A program made the translations under genes and the position numbers. Positions 21,068-31,750 of a stretch of DNA of 64,000 nucleotides are shown here, piece by piece. Below the pieces are notes generated by a model. It ran no database searches. It was not told where the DNA came from and saw only the letters and a program-made list of their open reading frames with translations. Position 1 is the first letter of the stretch. Every line of letters begins with the position of its first letter. The stretch is from Coffea arabica (lineage: Eukaryota; Streptophyta; Magnoliopsida; Gentianales; Rubiaceae), in the NCBI RefSeq assembly GCF_036785885.1, contig NC_092314.1:13785638-13849637 (forward strand), in the 5' to 3' direction.

Positions 21068-24000
21068 TCAAATTTGTCCAACCTTCAGTTTTGGTGCATG
21101 TCCCACACCATATTTTTGGGGGTCAGAATTGAACTCTTCCATGTTAGGACACTTCTCTAAAACCACTTGTACCAGGGATGGTAGATCAACAGAAAAAGAC
21201 ATTGCACAGAGTCTATTTATGTTAGACATGTCTTTGATCTTCATGCTGTATAGTTCCGGCAGTGAAATTCTGTTGTCTTCAGTGTCTTCTTCTCCTTCCT
21301 CATCATGGCTTATTAGTTCAACCATATCCTCACAGCTGCTAATGTTTATTTCTTTGAGCTGTTGAAGATATCGAGCCTCAGCAACTGAAAACAGCTTTCT
21401 CAGCCTTGAGCATTCACTCACCTCAATAATCCTGAGGTTTGGAAAACAATTATGCTGATATTGATCAACTGATACATCTGGCCTTTTCTCGACAATGCTT
21501 TCTAACTTGTTGCACCAGTTTATCTTAAGAACTTCCAGTTGCGGTAGATTTTGAGCAATGGAATATGGAAAGATAACTTTTAGGCTCCTGCAGCTGCTGA
21601 GCTCAACCACTGTTAGTTTTGCAAGGCGCACTGAAGGAGGAAGTGGTTTTACCCCTCCTTTCCATATGGTTCTCAAACTCTCCAGACCGCGTAACCTTAT
21701 AATTCTAAGATTAGACAGAAGGAACTGTTGATTCTCAGAACTAATGTTGCCAAGGTCAAATATACTCGACATTTGCTTGCACCATGTTACTTCAACTTCT
21801 TCCAAACTCAGTAGCCTCTGGAGTAATGTGGCAGTGATTGCTACCCACATCCGCTTACAACTTTGAAGTTTTAAAAACTTTAACTTGTGCAGGGAACCAA
21901 CTGGAAGTAATTTTGGACATATAACGAACAATTCGTTCATAAGTTGAAGATGTAAACTTTCCAAAGCTGCCAAGATTGCAGGGGCATCACTTGCAGATTG
22001 GTTCACGGATAACAAAAACGAGGTTTCCATACAAGCAACGACCTTAAGATATCTTAAGTTGTTTAAGGTCCCCAGATCAACATCTAAAATATTCCTTATC
22101 ATTTCATCATACAAGCAGAAAAGTCTCAAATCTTCTGTGTTCTGAAGTATGTCCTTCACTCCTTCAGGTATTGAAGTCTTAATTTCTCGGAGTGACAGGC
22201 TTCTTGAGTTTGGGTAACATGTCACTGAATCATACCCTTTACCAATAACTATCTCAAATTTTTGTACGTTAGGTATATGCAATTTTCTGGGAACCGATTC
22301 AGGATCGGATACTTGAATACATAAAGTAGTCAAGTGGGACAAGGATGTTATTTCTGAAAGACATGCTTTACTTGTGTCTTCAACCATCCCTTGAATCGCC
22401 CACTGATGAAAACTCTCCCACATGTAGAGTTCTTCTAATTGACACAAACGCGATAACAGGGTTGCCGGAACAGTCTTGAGCTTTTGGCAGAAGTTGAGGT
22501 CTAACAACCGCAGGTTGACTAATTCTCCAATCTCCTTTGGTAATTCTTCAATATCACATCCATAGAAGCTTAGAACCTCGAGTCTTTTTAATTTTCCAAG
22601 GACTGCTACATCATCCAACTTGCAGTGATTTAAATGCAAAGTCCGAAGGTTCACCAAGGCTTCAAACGAGGAGGGAAGTTTGAAGGAACTGGACAGCATT
22701 GAGGTCCATTTGTCTGGTTCAAAATAGTGATTTAGAGAGCGAGCACCAATTTTTTCACTTAAATCCAGCACCCTGAGCGTTGGCATCCCTAGAAAGAATC
22801 CCTCTGGTATTATCTCAAAAACCTCATTTTTCCCCAACAACAAAATTTCGAGCTTGGGACAAATTAGGCGCTCAGGAAGTGACTGAATATGATTAGTCAT
22901 CAGAGAAATGATTACTGCATTGCGTTCAAGAGTCTCCTGATTTGGCCACTCCTTCAAGCCAAGACCTGCTTTTATGACGAAACCATGTTCCCTTGTAGAT
23001 GCAATTGATATGGCAAAGTCACGAACCATATCATGCATTATTACAGAATCTTCCGTACTGCTGTCCAGAAGCAAGCAACAGTCAGTAAGGTTTCTGATTA
23101 TCCATCGTGTTTCTCTTCTTGCTTCCTCCATTGTGTCTACATCTGTAAACACTCCTTTTCCCAGTCCATATCTGGCTATGTCTTCAATTTTTATATCATG
23201 ATCCTCAGGAAACAAGCAACACAATAGAAAACATTCTTTAGCGTCCTCACTTTGCAGCTGATCGTAGCTCAACTTTAGGCATGAGAAAATGTCTTTTTCT
23301 TCATTGCAATTGATGTTCAATGGTTTGGACTTCTTTAGTTGCTGAAGTGCAGCTTTCCAAAGCTCCAGATCTTTGTTTCTCAGTGCTCTCCCAACCGTTA
23401 CAAGTGCCAATGGGAGCCCACAACATTCTCTAGCAACCTTCATGGCGACATCATCTTGTTGGGGAGAAAATGTATCAGCCAATGACCCTGCGTTAGTTTT
23501 AAACAGGTTCCAGGATTCATCATCTGACAAGAGTCTCAATGGAATTTCCTTTGTTTTTCTAAGCCCCATAGTGCTGCATAGATTTCTTTGACGAGTAGTA
23601 ATCAGAATCTTACAACCCTTGCCCTCAAAATTGACAGGAATTCCAATTTCTATGAAATTAACAAAATTCCAAACATCATCCAATATAAGCAGGATTCTTT
23701 CCTGGGTAGTTAGCCTTTCAAAGAGCCGACCAGCTCTTCCCATTTCACTCTCCTCCTGGAAATATAGACCTAACATATCCCCAATTCGACCTTGAATTTT
23801 TCTCACATCTATATTTCGCGAAACAACAGCAAAAATCACCTTATTGAAAAGGCCACTAGTTTCAGCCATCCTACCAATTTCCTTTGCCAGAGTCGTCTTA
23901 CCTATGCCCCCCATCCCGTACATTCCTATGATTGCACAGTTGTCATCCTGCAATTCATCAAAGATCTGATCCACAGCTTCTCTTTGGTGGGAAATAATCT

Positions 24001-24895
24001 GATTTACCAATCCTCTCCGCTGAGAAATGATCTCACTAACTGTTTTCTTTTGCAGGACAACATTCTCATTTACAGTTGGTTTACTTGCTCCCAAAGTGAC
24101 AGCTTCAGCTTTTCTTTTCACACTGGTTACTGATGCACTTGCTCCTGAAGTGGCATCTTTAGCCCTGCTTTTCTCATTCATAATTGATGTGCTGGCTATT
24201 GAAGTGACACCTTCAGCCCTGCTTTTCTGCTTCAGAGTTGATGTGCTTGCTCCCGAAGTAACATCTCCAGCCCCGCTAACCTCATTCAGAATTGATGTGC
24301 TTGCTCCAAAATTGACATCTTCAGACCTGCTTTTCTGATTAAGGGTTGATGTGCTTGCTCCTGAAATAACATCTTCAGCTCTGCTTTTCTCGTTCGTGGT
24401 TGATGTGCTTGCTCCTAAAGTGACAAGCTCAGCCCAGGTTTCAGCAGGTGTTAAGTGCTCTGGAAGGATTTCAATATTCAGGGGAGGCATTGTGATGTAT
24501 ATATCTTCTCTGGGCTGCAATTCTTGAAGTTCCATTACAATCGCTGTTTTTTCGATTGCCTCCTTGCTCAACTGATAACGCGCAATCCAGTCAGGAAAGC
24601 AACCTCTCAGACATCTCTTGTCCAAATTAACTTTGTGAATTAACGAATCTGTTTCAGCTATGGTGCTCTCAACAGCTTCCGACCATTTGCGAACAGTAAC
24701 CTTGATAACTTTGCCATTTCTTTTGGCTTCATTGATAGACTGCTCTACATCCATTCTCATGTCATTCAACTCCTCAACTTGCTCTTGCAGGTTCTTTACA
24801 ATCTTACGATAATCATAGAGATAGCTCAGTCGATTTCCGACTGGAGTTGTCAGATAATATCCAATCCTTGCGAATATGGTAATAATAGCATCCAT
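21068..24895 (-). CDS. CC-NB-LRR disease resistance protein (RPS2/RPS5, At4g27190-like)
   Basis: Single-exon frame of 1275 residues, ATG at 24895. Residues 1-150 form the coiled-coil type N-terminus seen in the RPS5/At4g27190 clade (RIGYYLTTPVGNRLSYLYDY, VRKWSEAV). Residues 161-280 are an unusual tandem repeat. The NB-ARC follows: P-loop GMGGIGKTT at 327-335, kinase-2 ILLILDDVW, RNBS-B KILITTRQ, GLPL as CCGLPLALVTVG, RNBS-D with CLFPEDHDI, and MHD as VIMHDMVRDFAIS. Leucine-rich repeats run to the C-terminus (for example LRTLHLNHCKL, LRLLDLNFCQKLKTVP). All nucleotide-binding motifs look intact, so it is probably a functional intracellular effector receptor. No integrated C-terminal decoy domain is seen. 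Introns are not needed. Confidence 0.96.
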   Translation of the reverse strand: MDAIITIFARIGYYLTTPVGNRLSYLYDYRKIVKNLQEQVEELNDMRMDVEQSINEAKRNGKVIKVTVRKWSEAVESTIAETDSLIHKVNLDKRCLRGCFPDWIARYQLSKEAIEKTAIVMELQELQPREDIYITMPPLNIEILPEHLTPAETWAELVTLGASTSTTNEKSRAEDVISGASTSTLNQKSRSEDVNFGASTSILNEVSGAGDVTSGASTSTLKQKSRAEGVTSIASTSIMNEKSRAKDATSGASASVTSVKRKAEAVTLGASKPTVNENVVLQKKTVSEIISQRRGLVNQIISHQREAVDQIFDELQDDNCAIIGMYGMGGIGKTTLAKEIGRMAETSGLFNKVIFAVVSRNIDVRKIQGRIGDMLGLYFQEESEMGRAGRLFERLTTQERILLILDDVWNFVNFIEIGIPVNFEGKGCKILITTRQRNLCSTMGLRKTKEIPLRLLSDDESWNLFKTNAGSLADTFSPQQDDVAMKVARECCGLPLALVTVGRALRNKDLELWKAALQQLKKSKPLNINCNEEKDIFSCLKLSYDQLQSEDAKECFLLCCLFPEDHDIKIEDIARYGLGKGVFTDVDTMEEARRETRWIIRNLTDCCLLLDSSTEDSVIMHDMVRDFAISIASTREHGFVIKAGLGLKEWPNQETLERNAVIISLMTNHIQSLPERLICPKLEILLLGKNEVFEIIPEGFFLGMPTLRVLDLSEKIGARSLNHYFEPDKWTSMLSSSFKLPSSFEALVNLRTLHLNHCKLDDVAVLGKLKRLEVLSFYGCDIEELPKEIGELVNLRLLDLNFCQKLKTVPATLLSRLCQLEELYMWESFHQWAIQGMVEDTSKACLSEITSLSHLTTLCIQVSDPESVPRKLHIPNVQKFEIVIGKGYDSVTCYPNSRSLSLREIKTSIPEGVKDILQNTEDLRLFCLYDEMIRNILDVDLGTLNNLRYLKVVACMETSFLLSVNQSASDAPAILAALESLHLQLMNELFVICPKLLPVGSLHKLKFLKLQSCKRMWVAITATLLQRLLSLEEVEVTWCKQMSSIFDLGNISSENQQFLLSNLRIIRLRGLESLRTIWKGGVKPLPPSVRLAKLTVVELSSCRSLKVIFPYSIAQNLPQLEVLKINWCNKLESIVEKRPDVSVDQYQHNCFPNLRIIEVSECSRLRKLFSVAEARYLQQLKEINISSCEDMVELISHDEEGEEDTEDNRISLPELYSMKIKDMSNINRLCAMSFSVDLPSLVQVVLEKCPNMEEFNSDPQKYGVGHAPKLKVGQI
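24056..24415 (-). repeat. 54-bp tandem repeat in the NLR linker (18-residue units)
   Basis: Six in-frame units of exactly 18 residues at protein positions 161-268, consensus GASTSxxNEKSRAEDVxS, then a partial seventh (GASKPTVNENVV) to 280. Divergence rises toward the NB domain: units 1 and 2 are closest, units 5 and 6 most changed. Composition is Ser/Thr/Ala with charged KSRAED, so it is likely disordered. It is not part of the standard CC or NB fold. Confidence 0.95.
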
Positions 24896-25660
24896 TTCAG
24901 GTCTCTATGTTTAGAATCTGAGTAGCCAGAAAAGGAAAAAATGGGCTCAAAACACTAACAATCTCAGTTGTCGTACTAGAAAGATAGAGATTGCAAACAG
25001 GTGCACAATTGTTCTCGGATCATCCATTTCAGGTCTCTATGAAGTATTCATTTTTCTCATATTTGTTTTTTGATATCGGTGTATGATTGATGATGTAATT
25101 TACATTTTAATGAAATTATAATGTTTTATGAAAAAAAAAAACGAAATCATGTGGCATATTAAAGAGCCATGGTCATATCCAATGTGTGCCACTTAAATTA
25201 AAGATGATAAAGAATAATGCATGATTATGCAAGAAAACCCCCATGACTTGCAAGTAGGATTCTAGACCAAATTTACCTAATTATTTCCCATTTTATATTA
25301 TATAATACTTTCCACCAGACGAAGATAATAGATCTTTTCATTGTAAACATCTTTTTTTTTTCCCTTTTGGGTTCAAGAATGAAAGAGAAGTATCCTTAAA
25401 CAATGTCAAGAACGTAATATTAAGGAAAAGGGAAGTATATTTATTTTTGTTTTTTTGTTATGAAGAAAATATAAAGCGTTTCACAACAAAATATAAAAAA
25501 AAAAGTCAAAAGTTAGATTTTTGATTTATTATTTTCATCAAAAGAATTAAATTTTTAGGTACTAATAATTAGCTTGTAAGAACCTAAAAGTTTGACAGAG
25601 ACCAAGAAAATAAAGAAAAAAAAAAGTGTGACAAAGGACCTAATAACCCCAAAGAAGCGG
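24896..25660. other. Upstream region of the NLR gene, no other gene seen
   Basis: AT-rich. The phrase 'catttcaggtctctatg' at about 24893 recurs at about 25025, a short direct repeat spanning the NLR start. It should hold the NLR promoter and 5' UTR; no motif could be assigned with confidence. Confidence 0.35.
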
Positions 25661-25669
25661 CAGGAGAGA

Positions 25670-25690
25670 GGGGGGGGGGGGGGGGGGGGG
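25670..25690. repeat. Poly-G tract (21 G)
   Basis: Uninterrupted run of 21 G preceded by 'gagaga'. Unstable and prone to sequencing length error. Confidence 0.9.
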
Positions 25691-25894
25691 TTCACTCAAC
25701 CTTTAAGACACAAGGCAAAATGACTATCCCAAAACTATGCCAAGGGGAGGGCTCATATGGTCTTTTTCACTGTCAAGTTCAGAGTTCGAACTAAGGTTGG
25801 AATTCTAATAGTTCGCGGTGAGAAAAGTATGTTGAGAGTTGAAGGGTTAAAAAAAGTTAAAAACAAAAGAAAAAGAGACTATTCTGAAACTACG

Positions 25895-26345
25895 AGAAGT
25901 CTTGACATTAAACCACAATGGGGTAAATGAATTAATAACAAAAACGTTCATACCTTTTGTAAGGAAAAATGCTTTACTGAATGATGAACTGAGCCTTTCT
26001 GGAATGTCTTTATGCAGTTACAGAAACAATTGTATGATCTTTCTTGCTATTAGCTCCAAACTGCCTTGTCAAAGCATGCATCATTTAGGTAATCTGTCAT
26101 GAAAGGAAATCATAAAAACACAAATTTGATTTTGATCGGCTTTATCAATATTACCTTTCACAGATCGATGTCTGGATGGAAATGCAGTAGCTGAAGTCTG
26201 AAGATAATACGAGAGGCAGCGAAAGTCAACTCCTTGAACAAGTAGAACGTTTGCACCAATGCTTGAGGTTTGTAAATGGTACAGACATATGCGAAAGAGA
26301 GGTATGAAAATGATCAAAGCCTCTGAAGTCAACAATAGTAGCATG
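25895..26345. repeat. Left copy of an old duplicated block
   Basis: Shares a diverged but collinear series of words with 28620-29060: 'ttca.accttttg.gaggaa', 'gaatgatgaac.g.g.ctttctgg.at.tctt..gcagt', 'gcatgcatcat.ttag', 'gaacaag.a.', and 'cttcatt.tttggc'. Minus-strand open frames in both share FHD.L.(K/N)MMHAL. It may be an old gene fragment, but no family is recognised. Confidence 0.55.
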
Positions 26346-26745
26346 TTCTACTTGTCTTCATTTTTTGGCCTCACGTGAACAAGTCAAACAAGGTGTTTTG
26401 TATTAAAGCTTGAAAAAAAAAAAGGGGGAAAGGATTGCAAATTATTTGTAAATTATTTGAAACAAAGCAAAAAACAAAGGAAACGATTGTAAACAAAGCA
26501 AATTATTTGAGATATTTTTACTGTAACACTTTTTGTGATGTGATGTATGTGAGATAAAAAGATAATTGGAAAGATAAAAAGGTGTGTTGGAAATTATAAT
26601 GATGATGTAAGTAAATAAATTTTAGCAAATAATTTACAATCAAAACAGAGCTGAATTCAAAGTTTGTCCTAGAATATTTTTGCATTGTTCGTGATCACAT
26701 TTTCCAATTGCCTTTTTACTTCACTTATAACAAAATCGTTACAAT

Positions 26746-26747
<2 letters not shown>

Positions 26748-26782
<35 letters not shown>
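26748..26782. repeat. Poly-T tract (35 T)
   Basis: Uninterrupted T run, possibly the tail of a retroposed sequence on the minus strand; no element body was recognised beside it. Confidence 0.85.
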
Positions 26783-26787
<5 letters not shown>

Positions 26788-26799
26788 AGCTCCATAAAA

Positions 26800-28230
26800 C
26801 AATAATCCAAAAGTTAGTAGATTATTTGGGATAATTGTTTTAGAAAAATACCGTAACAACCTTTTGATGTAATGTATGCAAGATTAAAAATATGGTTGAA
26901 AAATGTATTTATGATGCAAGCAAATAAATTTATACAAATTTGCTCCGGTATCTGGAGTCAAAATTAATTGTGTGTACCTAAATCATAAAACAAAGGAAAA
27001 AATGGTAAATTTACTCTCAAATTAGCTTCATTTTAAATAAAAATTAGCACCATTTACTTCCTTCTCATACTTCCACAATTAAAGTGACTAAGATATTCAA
27101 ATAATTTTGTTTAAAATTTCGTATGACCAGATTATATTACTTGTGCACATTTATGGGTTCTTTTGTCATTTTGATCGTAAAAACAAATGTAAATAAGGAG
27201 TGAATGAGGCTACAAATACAATAATGGAGTTCTCAAACAAGTACTGTCCTTCAATCCTCCTTGGAATAGGGTGGTCTTACGGGAGAGAGCAGTCATTCTT
27301 TTTATTTATCAAAAAGTCTACTCTTTTTCAGATCATCCAATTGATGAATTTTATGCTGATATAAATCTTCTTCTTTTTTTTTTTTTTTTGTGACATGAAC
27401 AAGATCAACAATGTGTTCGAAATTCTTATTATTCCAATTGGTGACAAATTAATTAAAGTGATATCTGCTTTCAAAATATATCATTATCACTCCTAACAAA
27501 ATTTTTCAAGTGAATCTGAGTTTTGGTTGGTATGGCTGATGAATTATCTGTTAATAGGATTAAACCCCCTTTTATTTTGGATGATTTTTACTTTATCCCC
27601 CTACGGTTATTTTTGAAGCACCTTGCGCCTTGTGTTAGACAAAGTCACGTTTGATTATTAGACAATGTCTGAACTTCCAAAGTTGCCCTCATCTTCAACA
27701 CTAACAAAACATTATTAATTTGCAATTTTCCCCCACAAACTATGACCTTATTTGCATTTTGTTCTCTAATAAATTTTACAGGCATTTTATCCCTAGTACT
27801 TTAATTTTTTTTCATTTTTCTTTATTCCTTCATTTTTTGTTTATTTCTTTTCTTTGTTTTATTATTCTTTTAATTTTATTTTTTCTTTCATTCCCACTTG
27901 TCACCTTTATGCTATTATGTCACTTTTCATCATTGATTTGCCATACAAGCAAGAAAACAACTATTTTTTAATTTTTTTTAACAGGGAATGGGTGAGATTT
28001 AAGAAACACGAAGGGGATAGGGGAACTTGAACCTTAACTCCTTACGGCCTCGACCTTAGACCTTAGTCACTAGATCAAAGTTTCTTCGACAACAAAATAA
28101 CTATTAAACTACAACAACATTAATATCGGAGTTTGAAATTAGTTATTGATACTGAAAATTAAAAAAAAAAAAACAACTCTTACAAAATAAAAGAATGAGG
28201 AAGAGAAAATTAAGAAAACCAATCATTGTA
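26800..28230. other. AT-rich intergenic DNA, no gene
   Basis: No coding region found. About 27555-27720 ('taggattaaacccccttttattttgg...') looks like one end of a foldback element without a clear partner. About 27985-28075 has a 'gggaacttgaacctt...' block reminiscent of plant SINE-like or MITE-like repeats. Neither could be bounded. Confidence 0.3.
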
Positions 28231-28235
28231 GTCTA

Positions 28236-28238
<3 letters not shown>

Positions 28239-28276
<38 letters not shown>
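28239..28276. repeat. (AT)n microsatellite
   Basis: About 19 uninterrupted AT dinucleotides. Confidence 0.95.
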
Positions 28277-28280
<4 letters not shown>

Positions 28281-28544
28281 TGCTGGTATTATAAAGCACA
28301 TTTCATTCAAATATAGCCTGCTGGAACGTAAGGAGTCTTAATGACCCTATTAAATAGGTTAAAGCATCCAAATTAGTGCATGAATTCATGTGTTGGGGAT
28401 TTGTTCAAACAAAAGTAAGACACTGTAATTTTCTATGCAATAGTAGGATTCTTTTTTGGGCAATATAATACGTGCGGGCATGCGTATCTATTGGTAGTTT
28501 TCTACTATTTCATAGAAAACGCTTTTCTAAAGTAAAAAGGAAAA

Positions 28545-28547
<3 letters not shown>

Positions 28548-28579
<32 letters not shown>
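28548..28579. repeat. (CA)n microsatellite
   Basis: About 15 CA dinucleotides following an A-rich stretch. Confidence 0.95.
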
Positions 28580-28581
<2 letters not shown>

Positions 28582-28619
28582 ACACATAGAACATATCCAG
28601 CAACACAAGAAAGAAAGGA

Positions 28620-29060
28620 TAAAGAAAACCTTCACACCTTTTGCGAGGAATAATGGTTTCCTTTTGCAAGATGAGAATCTATCTGCTCTTTGAATGATGA
28701 ACCGTGTCTTTCTGGGATATCTTTTCGCAGTGTACTTGGCTCTTTAGAACTTGGGAGCTCCAACTGCCATGTCAATCAATCAATGCATGCATCATATTAG
28801 TTAGTCCATCGTGGAAACAACTTGAAAAACAAAATACCAATTGGATCCGCTCTACATACCTTTCGTTTCCTGTATTTTGCTCTGCAAGATGGATTTGTAG
28901 TTGGGAAGATGAAGCAGTGGAAGTCAATTCACTGAACAAGAATGATTCCACCAGCACTTGGGATTTGTGAACTCTGCAGATGCAAAAAAGAAGTTTGAAG
29001 TATTCGAGACTTACAATTCAATAATACTCTGAACAATATTCTAACCAAGAAAAAGGTGTC
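28620..29060. repeat. Right copy of the old duplicated block
   Basis: Diverged counterpart of 25895-26345, same orientation, about 2.7 kb away. It carries the same word order and the same FHDxL.xMMHAL open-frame remnant on the minus strand. Confidence 0.55.
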
Positions 29061-29241
29061 TTCATTCTTTGGCACCAAAATGTAATTTTATGAACAAGTC
29101 AAATACGCGTGTTTTCACTTTTCTTTTTTTTTTTTTCTAGTTTTTTTTCCTCCCCCTCCATTCGACGCCCTTTTTAGTCTTCACCGCTCAATTTGTCACG
29201 CAGAGGATTCGAACCGACTTTTCCTAATCCTAACAAGAGGC

Positions 29242-29597
29242 CACTGGCGGACTTAAGGGACTGGGGGGGGGGGGGGGGGGCACTGGGGGCACGGGCCCCA
29301 CTGCTCCCCCTTAAATTCCTACAATATGCATAAAATTTTGATATTATTTTAAGTGTGTTCCCAAAATTTTTTTATGAAATAAGTGAAAGAATTACGTGAA
29401 TTTTAAATTGGTTCATGAATTAATATTTTAAAAGGATATGTGGGTCACAAAATTTCATTTGAAATAAGTTAAAAATTTTTTTTTCATTTTAACTTATTGG
29501 TGAATATTTTTTTACTTAAAAAATTAACAAAAGAGTAGGAAAAAAATTTTAGTGTTGCTTTTGTCCCCACTGAAAATTTTTTCTGGCTCCGCCACTG
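29242..29597. mobile_element. hAT-like non-autonomous element
   Basis: Starts CACTGGCGGAC and ends GGCTCCGCCACTG, so the terminal inverted repeat is about CA(C/G)TGGCGGA. Flanking 8-mers CAAGAGGC (29234-29241) and CAATAGGC (29598-29605) differ at one base, as expected for an 8-bp hAT target duplication. It contains an 18-G run (29263-29280) and no transposase. Confidence 0.7.
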
Positions 29598-30299
29598 CAA
29601 TAGGCAAGATCCTAAAAGTCTGATTGTCAAAATATTAAAAGTTTTCTCCTGATCATTGGATCGATTCCAGTGACTCACTTTTTCTTTTTTCTTTTTTTTT
29701 AATTCAGAAAAAATGAATAAAAGATTTGAAAAACCATGTGCACTGATATCACTAGTCAAAAAAAAAAAAGATATCACTAGTCAAAATCCATTGCGCGTAC
29801 CTAAAATAGTTGACTTGCAAATATTTTAATAGTACTTCTTTGTCGTATTTTAATAGTACTAATTAAAATGACAAAAAATTCCAAACAATTTTGCTCAAAA
29901 TTTTGAATCACCACATTAATATGATTCACCAGTACACACACTATTTTATCCCTTTCACTCAGTTCAATGGTAAACAAATATAATTAAGGAGTGAATGAGG
30001 CTAAGAATTGGAGTTTTCAAACAAGTAATATCCTTCTTGAAATCAGATGATGAGTTAGGTCAGAATCCATGTATTTGTGTTATAGCTGTTAGAGTAAAAG
30101 TAGAAGATAAAGTTAATTAGCATGTAGTAAGAGATTAGTAGAGTTTTGAAAAAACAAATAGAAAGGTTAATTAATGGCCCAAACCAGAGTTAGCGTCACT
30201 TAATTTGACATGAGCTATTTGAATTTGGCCATGTAGCTGTAACTTGATGTTATCCAATAATTTAAAATCAATGACTAAGGTCCAATACACTAGGAGAAA

Positions 30300-30960
30300 A
30301 AGATCATGGTAACTAATCTGTCGTTTTTTATATATATATAAAATATCATAATTTCATTAAAATATACACTAATGGCAGAAATTATATCATCAAACATACA
30401 CAGATGTCGAAGAACAGATCTGAAGAAAAGATACTACCGATCTAAAAAATAATAAAAATTATATCATAAAACTCCAAATTTAAAAAATGGGATAAAATAA
30501 TTGTACCTCTATGGACATCTATGCATGTTTCCAATCGCTAGATCTGCTAATTAACTATTTCAAGTGCAAATATAATGATGAGATTTGTCGAATAGATTCA
30601 AGAAATTTCAGATCTAATAATCAAAATCTAAAAAAACTCAGATCTAATAAAGAAAAAAGAAAAAATTATCAAAAACTCTCACTAGGAATCCCTAGGAGAG
30701 AATAAAACTCTCACTAAAAAATTTAGAAGAGAAGGAAACTCTCACTAGACAATCCTAAGTAGAAAAGAAATTCTCACTAGAAAATTTTATGAGGGATTTA
30801 TTCACACAATTATAACTATTCTGTTGTTAAGAACATTTATAGCTGAGCCATCGGTTTCTAATGATCAAATTTATAATTATTATAAAAATAGAAAAAACTT
30901 TTAAAAATTCATAAATTTTGAGTTATAGCACAATTGAAGATTGTCCAACAAGAGCTCTAA
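30300..30960. repeat. Repetitive AT-rich block with 'aactctcactag' repeats
   Basis: Between about 30670 and 30790 the word 'ctctcacta(g/a)' or its close variant 'ttctcactag' occurs four times at roughly 30-40-bp spacing, each followed by an 'aga/aag' rich segment. Around it are 'agatct' words. It looks like part of a transposon-derived repeat. No coding. Confidence 0.45.
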
Positions 30961-31750
30961 TTACCAAAAAAAAAGAGGTAAATTTAGGAAAATGGCCAAG
31001 AAAGAGTTAAATAGAAAAGATGAAAAGATGTCGGCACAAAATTTACAAATAATTATAGAATAATCAACACAATTCCTTCTTTTCCTTTTTTTGTTCCCTA
31101 TTTCTCCTCGTTCTTGTACCATTCTTTAGCAATTCTTTTTCTTCTTCTTCATCTGCTCGTCTATTTATTTCCCTTTGTCTAATAATGATTCTTGGCCAAG
31201 ACCACAACAAAGTTCTGTAGGGCAATTTACAATATGTGCTAAAGTTGTGATGTTACAAGAACCTCTCTTTATTTTCTTTGAGATTGCAATAAGTTATATT
31301 TTTCAACTTTTTTAATTAGGAGAAAATGTTTTGCAACTTATGTTACAAAAGGTCACATTGAATGCACACTAGAAAGACAAATATCATTTTCTGTCAAAAT
31401 CAAAATTTAATTTTTCCCCATGGAAGTTTTTTTTTTTTTTTTTAACAAAGAAAATCAACAGTGATTCTCCACTTACCTACTTGATGATTTGAACCCATGA
31501 CCATCAGTTACCCAAGAAATTTAACCAAGAGAAGCTTCTGAAATAATCCTTTTTCCAAGCAATGTACCCAAGAGAAGCCTAGTACTCGAATACCCACAAA
31601 AAAAAAAAAAATTTATTGCGATCATAAATTTCTATCTCTTGAAAATGTATTTGCTCATGAAAATTGCAAAGTACACCTACACATTTAACTAATTACAGGC
31701 ATATACATTTCGAAAAGACCAATTTCCATGTAAATCATTTCAACCTCCAA
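30961..31750. other. Intergenic DNA downstream of the carotene isomerase gene
   Basis: AT-rich with T runs at about 31429 and A runs at about 31598. Probably includes the 3' UTR of the minus-strand isomerase gene near 31750. Nothing else is seen. Confidence 0.35.

Noticed and set aside
24027-24338. Plus-strand open frame of 103 codons opposite the NLR linker
   Set aside because: It is the antisense shadow of the 54-bp repeat, which has no stops in that frame because of its periodic composition; it has no start context or domain.
28620-28970. Possible exon of a lectin-like or resistance gene
   Set aside because: No motif supports any named family. Only similarity to the block at 25895 is visible, so it is reported as a repeat.
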